Notes under the pieces: model-generated
The model's input: only the letters and a program-made list of their open reading frames with translations
Database searches by the model: none
What the model was told of the DNA's origin: nothing
Made by a program: the position numbers and the translations under genes
Assembly: GCA_959601045.1 (NCBI GenBank)
Contig: CAUGNZ010000040.1
Span: 1-12,989, forward strand
Origin: an uncultured Collinsella sp.
GTDB lineage: Bacteria; Actinomycetota; Coriobacteriia; Coriobacteriales; Coriobacteriaceae
Direction of reading: 5' to 3'
Length of the DNA: 12,989 nt
Shown: positions 6,538 to 12,989 of the stretch, in pieces
How the letters are laid out: the number at the start of each line of letters is the position of its first letter
How positions within the stretch are numbered: position 1 is the stretch's first letter

Positions 6538-7482
6538 ATGCCCGCGCTTATCACCCATCATCTGTTTGGCGAGGAAAGCATCGACCGTCTTCCGCAGGGC
6601 GTCATCACGTCCGATGAAGAGCGCATTGCCTTTATCTTGGGCAACCAAGGCCCCGACCCGTTTTTCTTTCACATTCTGACACCGCGTGTTTCCGACTGCA
6701 CGCTGCTGGCGCAGGTCATGCATCGGTCGCGCATGTCTCGCCAGTTCGCGTGCCTGCGCGATGGCGTGTCGCATCTGCTGCCGCGCGACGCCAGCTTGGG
6801 TCGTGCCTTTGCGCTGGGCCTGCTGTCTCATTACGTGCTCGACCGCAACGCTCACCCCTTTGTCTATGAGCAACAGTTTGGCATCGTGGAGTCCGATTCA
6901 GAGCTTGAGGATTCGAGCAGTCAGGTCCATGCCGTGATCGAGAGCGACCTGGATGTACTGATGCTGCAGCTTAAACGCGATGGCGCTACGGTTGACGATT
7001 ACCCGCCGGCGGGCGAGATCGTCACCACCGATCGCATCAATCGCGTGGCCGGCGTGCTGATGAGCTATGTTGCCGGACGCGTGTACGGCATTGACATTCC
7101 GGCGGGGGAGTACGGTGCTGCCGTTGCCAATATGCAGCGACTTTACCGCGCGATTGAGCCGGCCGGCTCCGCAAAGACGCGCGCGATCTCGCTGGTTGAG
7201 GGCTTGGTGCACGACTACTCGCTGCTCGACGGCCTTGCGCACCGCGTGACGACCGAGCTGCCCGAGCGTACCGGCAACCTGGGCCACTTGGCATGGAAGA
7301 ACCCCTTTACCGATGAAGTCTCGACCGAGAGCTTCCCCGAGGTCTTTGACCGCGCGCTGCTCGATTACGAGTGCACGGTTGCCCGCTTTATCGAGACCGG
7401 CGATATGGAAGCCGTGACCAACCATGTCAATTACAGCGGTCGCGTGCTCAATGCCGATGAGGAGTTCGACCGCGAGGAATAG
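6538..7482 (+). CDS. Zinc-dependent phospholipase C-fold protein, cytosolic
   Basis: Protein of the zinc-dependent phospholipase C / S1-P1-nuclease-like all-helical fold (PF00882 type), 314 residues. Candidate zinc ligands are THHLFGEE (His7, His8), GNQGPDPFFF (Asp40), LLSHYVLDRNAH (His98, Asp102, His106) and HAVIESDLD (His131, Glu135). These are the conserved stations of the family. There is no signal peptide, unlike secreted clostridial and Bacillus phospholipases, so it is probably an intracellular hydrolase acting on lipid or phosphoester; the substrate is unknown. Start: the frame also opens at a GTG at 6508, but GAAAGGA sits correctly before ATG 6538, and family alignment also starts near MPALITHH. 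The C-terminal half (about 160-314) shows no motif I can name. Confidence 0.82.
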   Translation: MPALITHHLFGEESIDRLPQGVITSDEERIAFILGNQGPDPFFFHILTPRVSDCTLLAQVMHRSRMSRQFACLRDGVSHLLPRDASLGRAFALGLLSHYVLDRNAHPFVYEQQFGIVESDSELEDSSSQVHAVIESDLDVLMLQLKRDGATVDDYPPAGEIVTTDRINRVAGVLMSYVAGRVYGIDIPAGEYGAAVANMQRLYRAIEPAGSAKTRAISLVEGLVHDYSLLDGLAHRVTTELPERTGNLGHLAWKNPFTDEVSTESFPEVFDRALLDYECTVARFIETGDMEAVTNHVNYSGRVLNADEEFDREE

Positions 7483-7536
7483 GGCTCATGCGTGCCCCTT
7501 TGCCGAATCCTTACCGGTGCTTCTGGACAATTGGGG

Positions 7537-7542
7537 TACGAT
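7537..7542 (+). promoter_or_regulatory. Candidate -10 box (TACGAT) for the MFS transporter
   Basis: TTGGGGTACGATGAAC lies 41 bp before the transporter ATG and shares the TGGG-YAYRATG pattern with the sites at 6500 and 8936. No good -35 is visible at 16-18 bp. The preceding GGGC/GCCC hairpin (7482-7497) with CTTT is at best a weak terminator for the upstream gene. Confidence 0.3.
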
Positions 7543-7583
7543 GAACTAACTGCATATCGGGCAAATACGAAGGGTCCCTGTCC

Positions 7584-8843
7584 ATGAAATACACCAAGCT
7601 CGAGCGTAACTGGGTTATGTACGATGTGGGCAATTCGGCCCTCGTGCTGCTCAATACCTCGGTGGTGCCCATTTACTTTAACGCCATCAATACCGGCGCT
7701 TCCTCGGCCGACCTGGTGGTCGCTTGGGGCAATGCGCAGACGATCGCCTCGCTGGTCATCGCCATGCTCATGCCCATTCTGGGCGCACTTGCCGACTACG
7801 CCGGCAACAAGATCAAGTTCTTCTTGGGCTTCTTCCTCACGGGCCTGGTGCTTTGCCTGGCGCAGGCTATCCCAATGTCCGCCATGGCATTTTTGACCGT
7901 GTACGTGCTGTGCACCATCGGCCTTAACTCTTCTATGACGTTCTACGACGCCATGCTGCCTGACATTACCACCGACGAGCGCATGGACGCCGTGTCCAGC
8001 TCGGGTTATGCCTGGGGCTACATCGGTTCCACCGTGCCGTTCGTCATCTGCCTGGCGCTCATCATGGGTGGCCCCGCTCTTGGCATCCCCACCATGCTGG
8101 CAACGCGTCTGTCGTTTATCATCACTGGTGCCTGGTGGCTCATCTTTACCCTGCCGCTCATTCGCGCCTATAAGCAAAAGTACGGTCGCGAGCGCGGTCC
8201 CGAGGATACTATTGGCCACATCGTGGGCGGTGTGTTCTCCGAGGTCGGACACACCATGCGTGAGATCGCCCACAATAAGACCGTGCTGGTTTACATGATC
8301 GCGTTCTTCTTCTACATCGACGGTGTGCACACGGTTATTTCCATGGCAACCAGCTACGGATCGGCTCTGGGCATCGACTCGACCCAACTGGTGCTGGCTC
8401 TGCTCGTTACGCAGTTTGTGGCCTTCCCGTCCGCCATCATCTACGGTAAGCTCGCCGGCCGCGTGGGCACGCTCAATATGATCTTGGTGGCAGTCGCCGC
8501 CTACATGGGCATCGTGCTCTTTGCCGCGTTCTTCCTCAAGACTGCCTTTGAGTTTTGGGTGCTTGCCATTATGGTCGGCCTGTTCCAGGGCGGTGTGCAG
8601 GCGCTCAGCCGTAGCTACTTTGGCCGCATTATCCCCAAGGAAAAGTCCAACGAGTACTACGGCTTCTTTGACATCTTTGGTCGTTATGCAAGCGTTATGG
8701 GCACCTTCCTGGTGTCGGTCGTCACCTCGCTGACCGGCAACCCGTCGCTGGGCGTCCTTTCCATTGGCGTGCTGCTGGTCGTTGGCTTTATGCTACTGGT
8801 CCGCCTGTCCCGCATGACTCGGGCGGCAGAGCATGCCGCATAG
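7584..8843 (+). CDS. MFS transporter of the UMF1 / ATG22-like group
   Basis: Major facilitator superfamily membrane protein, 419 residues, about 12 hydrophobic helices. The opening MYDVGNSA (12-19) is the hallmark YDxxNSA of the UMF1/ATG22-like branch. QALSRSYFGRIIPKEK at about 338-353, followed by YYGFFDIFGRYASVMG, matches the branch's conserved loop (SRS...IP...FGFF...G). The yeast relative exports amino acids from the vacuole; bacterial members are mostly uncharacterised, so the substrate is open. The ATG has GAAGGG 10 bp upstream, a little far but acceptable. It has its own candidate -10 box at 7537 and so may be transcribed separately. The C-terminus ends in a short charged tail. Confidence 0.88.
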   Translation: MKYTKLERNWVMYDVGNSALVLLNTSVVPIYFNAINTGASSADLVVAWGNAQTIASLVIAMLMPILGALADYAGNKIKFFLGFFLTGLVLCLAQAIPMSAMAFLTVYVLCTIGLNSSMTFYDAMLPDITTDERMDAVSSSGYAWGYIGSTVPFVICLALIMGGPALGIPTMLATRLSFIITGAWWLIFTLPLIRAYKQKYGRERGPEDTIGHIVGGVFSEVGHTMREIAHNKTVLVYMIAFFFYIDGVHTVISMATSYGSALGIDSTQLVLALLVTQFVAFPSAIIYGKLAGRVGTLNMILVAVAAYMGIVLFAAFFLKTAFEFWVLAIMVGLFQGGVQALSRSYFGRIIPKEKSNEYYGFFDIFGRYASVMGTFLVSVVTSLTGNPSLGVLSIGVLLVVGFMLLVRLSRMTRAAEHAA

Positions 8844-8890
8844 GAGCGAGCGGCTATTGTGCCTGTCCACGGTACTCTTTTGGGGTTATC

Positions 8891-8920
8891 CGCAATAAAC
8901 ATTGCGACTTGCGAGCAATG
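8891..8920 (+). promoter_or_regulatory. Cluster of GCAAT/ATTGC inverted half-sites
   Basis: CGCAAT (8891-8896) and ATTGCG (8901-8906) form an inverted repeat with a 4-bp gap. CATTGC (8900-8905) also pairs with GCAATG (8915-8920) across 9 bp. The cluster ends 15 bp before the candidate -10 box at 8936, where an activator or repressor would sit. The palindrome at 4209 before kinase 1 contains the same ATTGC/GCAAT pentamers in the opposite arrangement. Confidence 0.3.
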
Positions 8921-8935
8921 ATTTGCCCAAGTGGG

Positions 8936-8941
8936 TATGAT
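8936..8941 (+). promoter_or_regulatory. Candidate -10 box (TATGAT) for the glycosyltransferase operon
   Basis: AGTGGGTATGATGG has a good -10 hexamer, but no TTGACA-like box lies at 16-18 bp; TTGCGA (8909-8914) is 21 bp away. A start near 8948 would give a leader of about 65 nt that contains the terminator hairpin at 8959. Confidence 0.35.
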
Positions 8942-8958
8942 GGAATCAGCTAGGTCGC

Positions 8959-8993
8959 GGGGCGTCGCCTGTGTTTGGCGGCGTCCCGTTTTT
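8959..8993 (+). terminator. Intrinsic terminator upstream of the glycosyltransferase
   Basis: GGGGCGTCGCC (8959-8969) pairs with GGCGGCGTCCC (8977-8987), an 11-bp stem with two G-T pairs and a 7-nt loop, followed by G and five Ts (8989-8993). It ends 21 bp before ATG 9015 and 150 bp after the MFS gene. It could end the MFS transcript, or attenuate a short transcript from the -10 box at 8936. Confidence 0.7.
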
Positions 8994-9014
8994 GTGTTGC
9001 AGGGAGGGTAAGGC

Positions 9015-10202
9015 ATGAACGCCACGGTCGTGATTCCAACGTATTGGGCGGGCGATGACGCTTGCGCAAACGCCCCTGGCACCTATGACCATTCGACGCG
9101 ACTCAACGCCGACAATCCCGAACTCGACCGCTGCCTGGCCTCGCTTGAGCAGGTGTGCGACATCCCGCGCATCATCCTTTTGGTGGTCTGTCCTGTTTCT
9201 GCCACAGCCGATGTGTCGCTGCGCGTGCACGAGATTGTCGACGCGCATCCCACGCTCAAGGTCACCGTTGTCACCAACACCCAGGCCTCGCGCATCGCAG
9301 ACCGGGTTGCTCAGATCGCGCCCAAGGGTTCGGGCGAGTGCGTGAGCCTGCGAGGCTACGGTGCCATCCGCAACATGGGGCTAGCCTGTGCCGCTGTGCT
9401 GGGGCATGACGCGGTTATCTTTTTGGATGACGATGAGACTGTCATCGATGCCGACTTTATGAAGCGCGCGACCTACGCGCTGGGTCAGCAGACGCGCCAG
9501 GGCCTGCCGATCTTGGTCAAGAGCGGCTATTTCTACGATCGCGACGGCTCGCCGCTGGCTCCCACGGACAAGGCGGGCATCTGCCATCGTTGGTGGACCA
9601 AGCGCATCGAGTTCAACCGTTGGATGAAAAAGGCGCTCTCGGGCACCCGCATCTCGCGCTCCAACTACGTGTGCGGCGGCCTGATGGCCCTGCACGCCCG
9701 CGCCTTTACGCGTGTGGCCTTTGACCCGTTTATCACCCGCGGCGAGGACTTGGATTACCTCTTTAACATGCGTATGTTTGGCTACGACGTGTGGTTTGAT
9801 AACGAGTGGACCGTGCGCCATCTGCCTCCGGAGTCCGAAAAGCGCTCACCGCGCTTTATGCAGGATGTATACCGTTGGTACTACGAACGGGCCAAGTTGA
9901 CGTTCGCCGCGCATCAAAAGGAGCTCATCCCCGTTACGGCGGCATCGCTCATGCCCTACCCGGGCCCGTGGATTTCGCGCGAGCTCGACGACCGCGTGCG
10001 CAAGACCGCTATGGTCCGCAGCGTGTTTACCCGCGAGCATGAGGGCTACCTGCGCATCTGGCGCCATGGTATCGACGAGGCAAAGGCCTATGCGCGCCAA
10101 AACGCTGCAAGCTATCTGCGTTTCCAGAGCTTTTGGCCCAAGATTATGGACGGGCTTTGGCGTGACGCACAACTGATCAGTATTCTGGAGGGGGCCGAAT
10201 GA
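9015..10202 (+). CDS. Family 2-type glycosyltransferase
   Basis: Cytosolic GT-A fold glycosyltransferase, 395 residues, with no hydrophobic helix. The Rossmann-like start is MNATVVIPTYW. The nucleotide-sugar/metal motif is probably DDDE (138-141) after AVIFL. RGED (242-245) matches the ED catalytic-base motif of GT2 enzymes. Residues after about 285 (YRWYYERAKLTF onward) are mostly helical, aromatic- and charge-rich, and were not recognised. GGAGGG lies 7 bp before the ATG. The stop TGA overlaps the ATG of the sensor kinase (ATGA at 10199-10202), so the two are translationally coupled and must share a transcript. That is unusual company for a glycosyltransferase and suggests the sugar transfer is tied to kinase 2 signalling, for example as a target or modifier. 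Donor and acceptor are unknown. Confidence 0.8.
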   Translation: MNATVVIPTYWAGDDACANAPGTYDHSTRLNADNPELDRCLASLEQVCDIPRIILLVVCPVSATADVSLRVHEIVDAHPTLKVTVVTNTQASRIADRVAQIAPKGSGECVSLRGYGAIRNMGLACAAVLGHDAVIFLDDDETVIDADFMKRATYALGQQTRQGLPILVKSGYFYDRDGSPLAPTDKAGICHRWWTKRIEFNRWMKKALSGTRISRSNYVCGGLMALHARAFTRVAFDPFITRGEDLDYLFNMRMFGYDVWFDNEWTVRHLPPESEKRSPRFMQDVYRWYYERAKLTFAAHQKELIPVTAASLMPYPGPWISRELDDRVRKTAMVRSVFTREHEGYLRIWRHGIDEAKAYARQNAASYLRFQSFWPKIMDGLWRDAQLISILEGAE

Positions 10203-11542
10203 TCGACCGCCGCGCCCAGCGCGATAGTTCAATATCAATCTTTCGCATCATTGCCGTCGCCTGCGCCATTTGCGTGCTGGTGTACTTTATTTTCGCCTTG
10301 GTGACCGGTATCGAGCCGATCGCCACGGTGATTGCCTGCGCGCTGCTGTGCATCTTTCTGTGCATCTTTATCTTTTTGACGCTCAATCCCGATTCGGTGC
10401 GCTCCCAGTACACCGAGGAGACGCTCTCGGTGGCCTCGGCCATGCTCGAGGACATTAAGGGCGGTCTGACGCAGGAGTCGGCGCGTTTGGTGTGCCGGCG
10501 CATTTTGCCCGAGACGCGCGCCATGACGGTGGCCATCACCGACGAGGACAACGTGCTTGCCTGCGCGGGCGAGTTTGAGGAAAAACTGCTGCCCGATACT
10601 CCCATCCACACGCTTGCCACACGCTACGTTATCGAACATGGCATCGTGCAGTCGTTCAACCGTATGGTGGATGTCGTGGGCTCGGACGGCTCGCACAACC
10701 AAGTCCCCGCCGGCATTATCGCCCCCATCAAGGTGGGCGATCGTACCGTCGGTACGCTCAAGTTCTACTACAAGACCCCGCGCGCCGTCGACCGTACCCA
10801 GTACGCGCTTGCCTCGGGCTTTGCCGAGATCTTGTCCACGCAGCTCGCCATCCACGAGCTCGAGGTGCAAAAGGAGCTCACGGCGCGCGCCGAGGTGCGT
10901 GCGCTGCAGGCGCAGATTAACCCGCACTTCCTGTTCAACACGCTGAACACCATTGCATCGTTTACGCGCACCGACCCGCTGCGGGCCCGCGAACTGCTTC
11001 GTGAGTTCTCATCGTTCTATCGTGCCACGCTCGACAACTCGGGATCGCTTATTCCGGTCTCGCGCGAGGTCGCACAGACCAAGCGCTACCTTACCTTTGA
11101 GAAGGCCCGCTTTGGCGAGGACCGCGTGCTTGCGACGTTCGATGTGTCCGAGGACGTGGAAGATACGCTGGTGCCGGCGTTCGTGATCCAGCCGATTGTC
11201 GAGAACGCCGTACGTCATGGTATGGGCGATGACGACGCCCTGAGGATCGACGTGACCGTTCACCAAGACGGCGAGGATGCAATCTTGATTGCCGTGGCCG
11301 ATAATGGCGTGGGCATGGATGAGGGTACCGCCGCCAGACTGTTTGACGAGCGCTCTGCCCGTCCCGACGCCAGCTCTCCCCAGGGTGGCGGCGCCGGTGT
11401 GGCCATGCACAATATTTCGGAGCGCATCCATCGCTTTTATGGGCCGCACTCCTATACGCGTGTCGAATCGGCGCCGGGCAAGGGCACCAAAGTGCTCCTT
11501 CATCTTGATTTGTCAGAGAGCATCTTTGACATTCAAGAGTAA
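10199..11542 (+). CDS. LytS-type sensor histidine kinase 2 (2 TM, GAF-like, His_kinase, HATPase)
   Basis: Membrane sensor kinase, 447 residues, with the same architecture as the kinase at 4279. Helices lie at about 15-36 and 40-61. A GAF-like segment at about 70-220 ends in ASGFAEILSTQLAIHELE. The phosphoacceptor is His243 in QAQINPHFLFNTLNT. The ATPase part has PIVENAVRHG (Asn336), DNGVGM (368-373) and the glycine-rich GGGAGVAMHN (about 396-405). The start is fixed by the ATGA overlap with the glycosyltransferase, whose end supplies a GGAGGG ribosome site (10188-10193). The stretch from the end of the GAF segment through the phosphoacceptor is close to kinase 1, whereas the front halves of the sensor domains differ much more, as expected for duplicated kinases with different inputs. 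Regulator 2 follows after 72 bp. Confidence 0.9.
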   Translation: MIDRRAQRDSSISIFRIIAVACAICVLVYFIFALVTGIEPIATVIACALLCIFLCIFIFLTLNPDSVRSQYTEETLSVASAMLEDIKGGLTQESARLVCRRILPETRAMTVAITDEDNVLACAGEFEEKLLPDTPIHTLATRYVIEHGIVQSFNRMVDVVGSDGSHNQVPAGIIAPIKVGDRTVGTLKFYYKTPRAVDRTQYALASGFAEILSTQLAIHELEVQKELTARAEVRALQAQINPHFLFNTLNTIASFTRTDPLRARELLREFSSFYRATLDNSGSLIPVSREVAQTKRYLTFEKARFGEDRVLATFDVSEDVEDTLVPAFVIQPIVENAVRHGMGDDDALRIDVTVHQDGEDAILIAVADNGVGMDEGTAARLFDERSARPDASSPQGGGAGVAMHNISERIHRFYGPHSYTRVESAPGKGTKVLLHLDLSESIFDIQE

Positions 11543-11551
11543 AATAAAAGG

Positions 11552-11589
11552 CTACGGGCTCAACGTCATGCGACGGATGCCCGGCGTAG
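11552..11589 (+). other. Nested hairpin between kinase 2 and regulator 2
   Basis: CTACG (11552-11556) pairs with CGTAG (11585-11589), GGC (11557-11559) with GCC (11579-11581), and CGTC (11564-11567) with GACG (11572-11575) around an ATGC loop. No T-run follows, so it is not a terminator. It could adjust translation or RNA processing of the regulator message. Confidence 0.25.
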
Positions 11590-11614
11590 TTAGTTGACGA
11601 AAGGTTTTATCCCT

Positions 11615-12331
11615 ATGCTGCGTGCGATGATTGTGGATGATGAGGCGCCGGCTCGCTCGGAGCTTCGCTTCCTGCTCGAGCAAACGGGCAAGATCGGCAC
11701 GATCACGGAGGCGTCGAGCGTCCGCTCCGCCATCGAGATGCTTATGGAAAGTCGCGTGGATGTCGTGTTTCTCGATATCTCGATGCCCGGTGCCTCGGGC
11801 CTGCAACTTGCCGAGGCGCTGCATAAGCTCAAAAATCCGCCGGCGATTGTGTTTGTGACCGCGTATAGCGATCATGCCGTCGAGGCGTTCGACGTAGATG
11901 CTGTCGATTACCTAATGAAACCGGTTGAGGAGGCACGCCTGGATCGCGCGATCGAGAAGGTCATGCAACGCGCCAAGCCGGTTACGGACAGCAAAGTGAC
12001 CATCGAGCGTATCCCGGTGGAAAAGGGCGGCCGCAAGGTGCTCATTCCCGTGGATGACATCCGCTTTATCATGGCAAAGGACGATTACTCCTGCATCTAT
12101 ACCGTCGATGATCGCTTTTTGTCGACGACCTCGCTGGCGCAGTTTGAGGCCAAGCTCTGCGACTTTGGCTTCTTCCGTGTTCACCGCCGCTATATCGTCA
12201 ACCTAGCGTGCGTCACGGACGTTGAGACGGTGCCCTCGGGCGCCATCCAGCTGGGCATTACGGGCGTCGACGAACGCGTGCCGGTTTCGCGCCGCCGCGT
12301 CGTGCCGCTCAAGAAGGCTCTGAGTCTCTAG
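11615..12331 (+). CDS. LytTR-family response regulator 2
   Basis: DNA-binding response regulator, 238 residues, partner of kinase 2. The receiver (about 2-120) has Asp8-Asp9, phosphoacceptor Asp54 in VFLDISMPG, Thr82 in FVTAY and Lys102 in DYLMKPVEEA. The LytTR domain (about 127-236) carries FFRVHRRYIVNLACV and ends in RVPVSRRR. By eye about half of its residues equal regulator 1, with the receiver and the C-terminal SRRR closest. The frame also opens at a TTG at 11594, but GAAAGG lies before ATG 11615 (10-bp spacing) and the receiver begins right after it. The recognition part differs from regulator 1 at several places, so the two may bind different promoters. Confidence 0.92.
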   Translation: MLRAMIVDDEAPARSELRFLLEQTGKIGTITEASSVRSAIEMLMESRVDVVFLDISMPGASGLQLAEALHKLKNPPAIVFVTAYSDHAVEAFDVDAVDYLMKPVEEARLDRAIEKVMQRAKPVTDSKVTIERIPVEKGGRKVLIPVDDIRFIMAKDDYSCIYTVDDRFLSTTSLAQFEAKLCDFGFFRVHRRYIVNLACVTDVETVPSGAIQLGITGVDERVPVSRRRVVPLKKALSL

Positions 12332-12337
12332 CACACT

Positions 12338-12388
12338 GGCCCCGCAGCCCTGTAGACCCATCGTCTGCGGGGCCGTGGGGCCTTTTTT
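12338..12388 (+). terminator. Intrinsic terminator of the kinase 2 / regulator 2 operon, bistable
   Basis: GGCCCCGCAG (12338-12347) pairs perfectly with CTGCGGGGCC (12365-12374). A second GGGGCC (12377-12382), which can pair with the same 5' arm, sits directly before six Ts (12383-12388). Two exclusive forms are possible: the longer stem ends 8 nt before the T-run, the shorter abuts it. Confidence 0.75.
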
Positions 12389-12427
12389 GTATGTATCTGC
12401 CGAATCGTTTTTTGCGGAAGGGATCCC

Positions 12428-12895
12428 ATGAACAGCGCAAGCGCCAAGCGCATCGACATCATCTCGGACACCCACGGCTATTTATCGCCTGCGCTCTTGG
12501 ATGAGCTTGAGGGCGCAGACCTGATCATCCACGCCGGCGACCTCACGTCAGAGATGGACTACGAGCACCTATGCACCATCGCCCCCGTGCGGGCCGTACT
12601 GGGCAACAACGATTACTACCGCGACTACGGCCCCGATGTAGACCGTCTTGCGCTCTTTACCTACGAAGGCCTCAAATTTGCCGTAGCCCACTACCGCGAA
12701 GACCTTCCGGTGGGATCCGTAGACGTAGCCATCAACGGCCACACCCACGTAACCAAAGAAGCCCAAGTGGGCCGCTGCCTAGTCCTCAACCCGGGCAGCG
12801 CCAGCTACCCCAGAGGCAGCCGAGGCCCCACCATGGCCAGAATGCTCGTCAAAGACGGCAAGATCCTAAGCACCAAGTTTATTGACTTGGACTAA
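12428..12895 (+). CDS. YfcE-type metallophosphoesterase
   Basis: Small cytosolic calcineurin-like phosphoesterase of the YfcE/MJ0936 group, 155 residues, the usual length. Metal and catalytic stations are all present: SDTHG (Asp14, His16), HAGD (Asp38), GNND (Asn60), AHY (His88) and NGHTH (His105, His107). Family members hydrolyse phosphodiesters with manganese or similar metals; the physiological substrate is usually unknown. The ribosome site GGAAGGG lies 5 bp before the ATG. The strong terminator upstream makes this a separate unit from regulator 2. Codon use in the second half is unlike the other genes: GTA, CTA, AAA, GAA and two AGA arginines appear close together. Confidence 0.9.
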   Translation: MNSASAKRIDIISDTHGYLSPALLDELEGADLIIHAGDLTSEMDYEHLCTIAPVRAVLGNNDYYRDYGPDVDRLALFTYEGLKFAVAHYREDLPVGSVDVAINGHTHVTKEAQVGRCLVLNPGSASYPRGSRGPTMARMLVKDGKILSTKFIDLD

Positions 12896-12906
12896 CCGCA
12901 ACAAAA

Positions 12907-12934
12907 ACGGGGGATGCAGATGCGTCCCCCGTTT
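12907..12934. terminator. Bidirectional intrinsic terminator
   Basis: ACGGGGGATGC (12907-12917) pairs with GCGTCCCCCGT (12922-12932) around AGAT, with one T-G pair. The plus side is followed only by TTCC. The minus side is followed by TTTTT (12906-12902), so termination should be better on the minus strand. This suggests a converging gene beyond the right edge; a minus-strand frame ending in TAA at 12970-12972 (last residues AAGFV) would fit, but 17 bases are too few to call it. Confidence 0.7.
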
Positions 12935-12989
12935 CCATTTGAGCCAAAGGCAGAGCTTCAGCAAGATCCTTAGACAAACCCCGCCGCGG

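Noticed and set aside
7431..8387. A 318-codon minus-strand frame
   Set aside because: It is antisense to the MFS gene, has a His/Gly/Asp-rich composition and shows no recognisable domain.
4209..8920. One shared operator for the ATTGC/GCAAT repeats at 4209 and 8891
   Set aside because: The pentamers are shared, but arm order and spacing differ (ATTGC first in one, GCAAT first in the other), so a single regulator is not supported.
12935..12989. Partial minus-strand gene at the right edge (ending in AAGFV)
   Set aside because: Only 17 coding bases would be inside the window. The terminator orientation hints at it but cannot prove it.

Overview
The window looks like chromosomal DNA of a high-GC (about 60% by eye), gut-type actinobacterium of the class Coriobacteriia. 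Collinsella or a close relative is my best guess. The guess rests on GC-rich codon use, strong AAGGAGG-type ribosome sites, and the mix of LytS/LytTR two-component systems, a cytosolic zinc phospholipase C-fold protein and an ATG22/UMF1-type transporter. No rRNA, tRNA, CRISPR array, insertion sequence, integrase or phage gene is visible.

Layout: (1) 36-950, minus strand: a membrane-anchored C39-like cysteine peptidase with a long disordered N-terminal tail and an abrupt C-terminus. (2) 951-1306: a 356-bp divergent intergenic region rich in inverted repeats. (3) 1307-4167: an APC amino-acid permease followed by a metal-dependent amidohydrolase of the imidazolonepropionase / Xaa-Pro dipeptidase-like group, probably an uptake-and-hydrolysis pair. 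(4) 4279-6445: sensor kinase 1 and LytTR regulator 1. (5) 6538-8843: a zinc phospholipase C-fold protein, then an MFS transporter. (6) 9015-12331: a family-2-type glycosyltransferase whose stop codon overlaps the start of sensor kinase 2, followed by LytTR regulator 2. (7) 12428-12895: a YfcE-type metallophosphoesterase, ending in a bidirectional terminator. All genes after the first lie on the plus strand.

The central feature is a pair of clearly paralogous LytS/LytTR modules 4.5 kb apart. Each kinase has two membrane helices, a GAF-like sensor segment, a His_kinase (PF06580-type) phosphoacceptor and an HATPase domain. Each regulator is a receiver plus LytTR DNA-binding domain with its key residues intact. 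Kinase 1 follows the permease/amidohydrolase pair, with a LytTR-like half-site and a 15-bp palindrome in between. Kinase 2 is translationally coupled to a glycosyltransferase whose leader carries a candidate -10 box and an intrinsic terminator. A reasonable inference is that module 1 senses or controls peptide/amino-acid uptake and that module 2 is tied to surface glycosylation, with possible cross-talk. The sequence alone does not prove either.

I found no clearly new multi-gene system. The best leads are the coupled glycosyltransferase-kinase-regulator operon, the duplicated two-component modules and several structured leaders.
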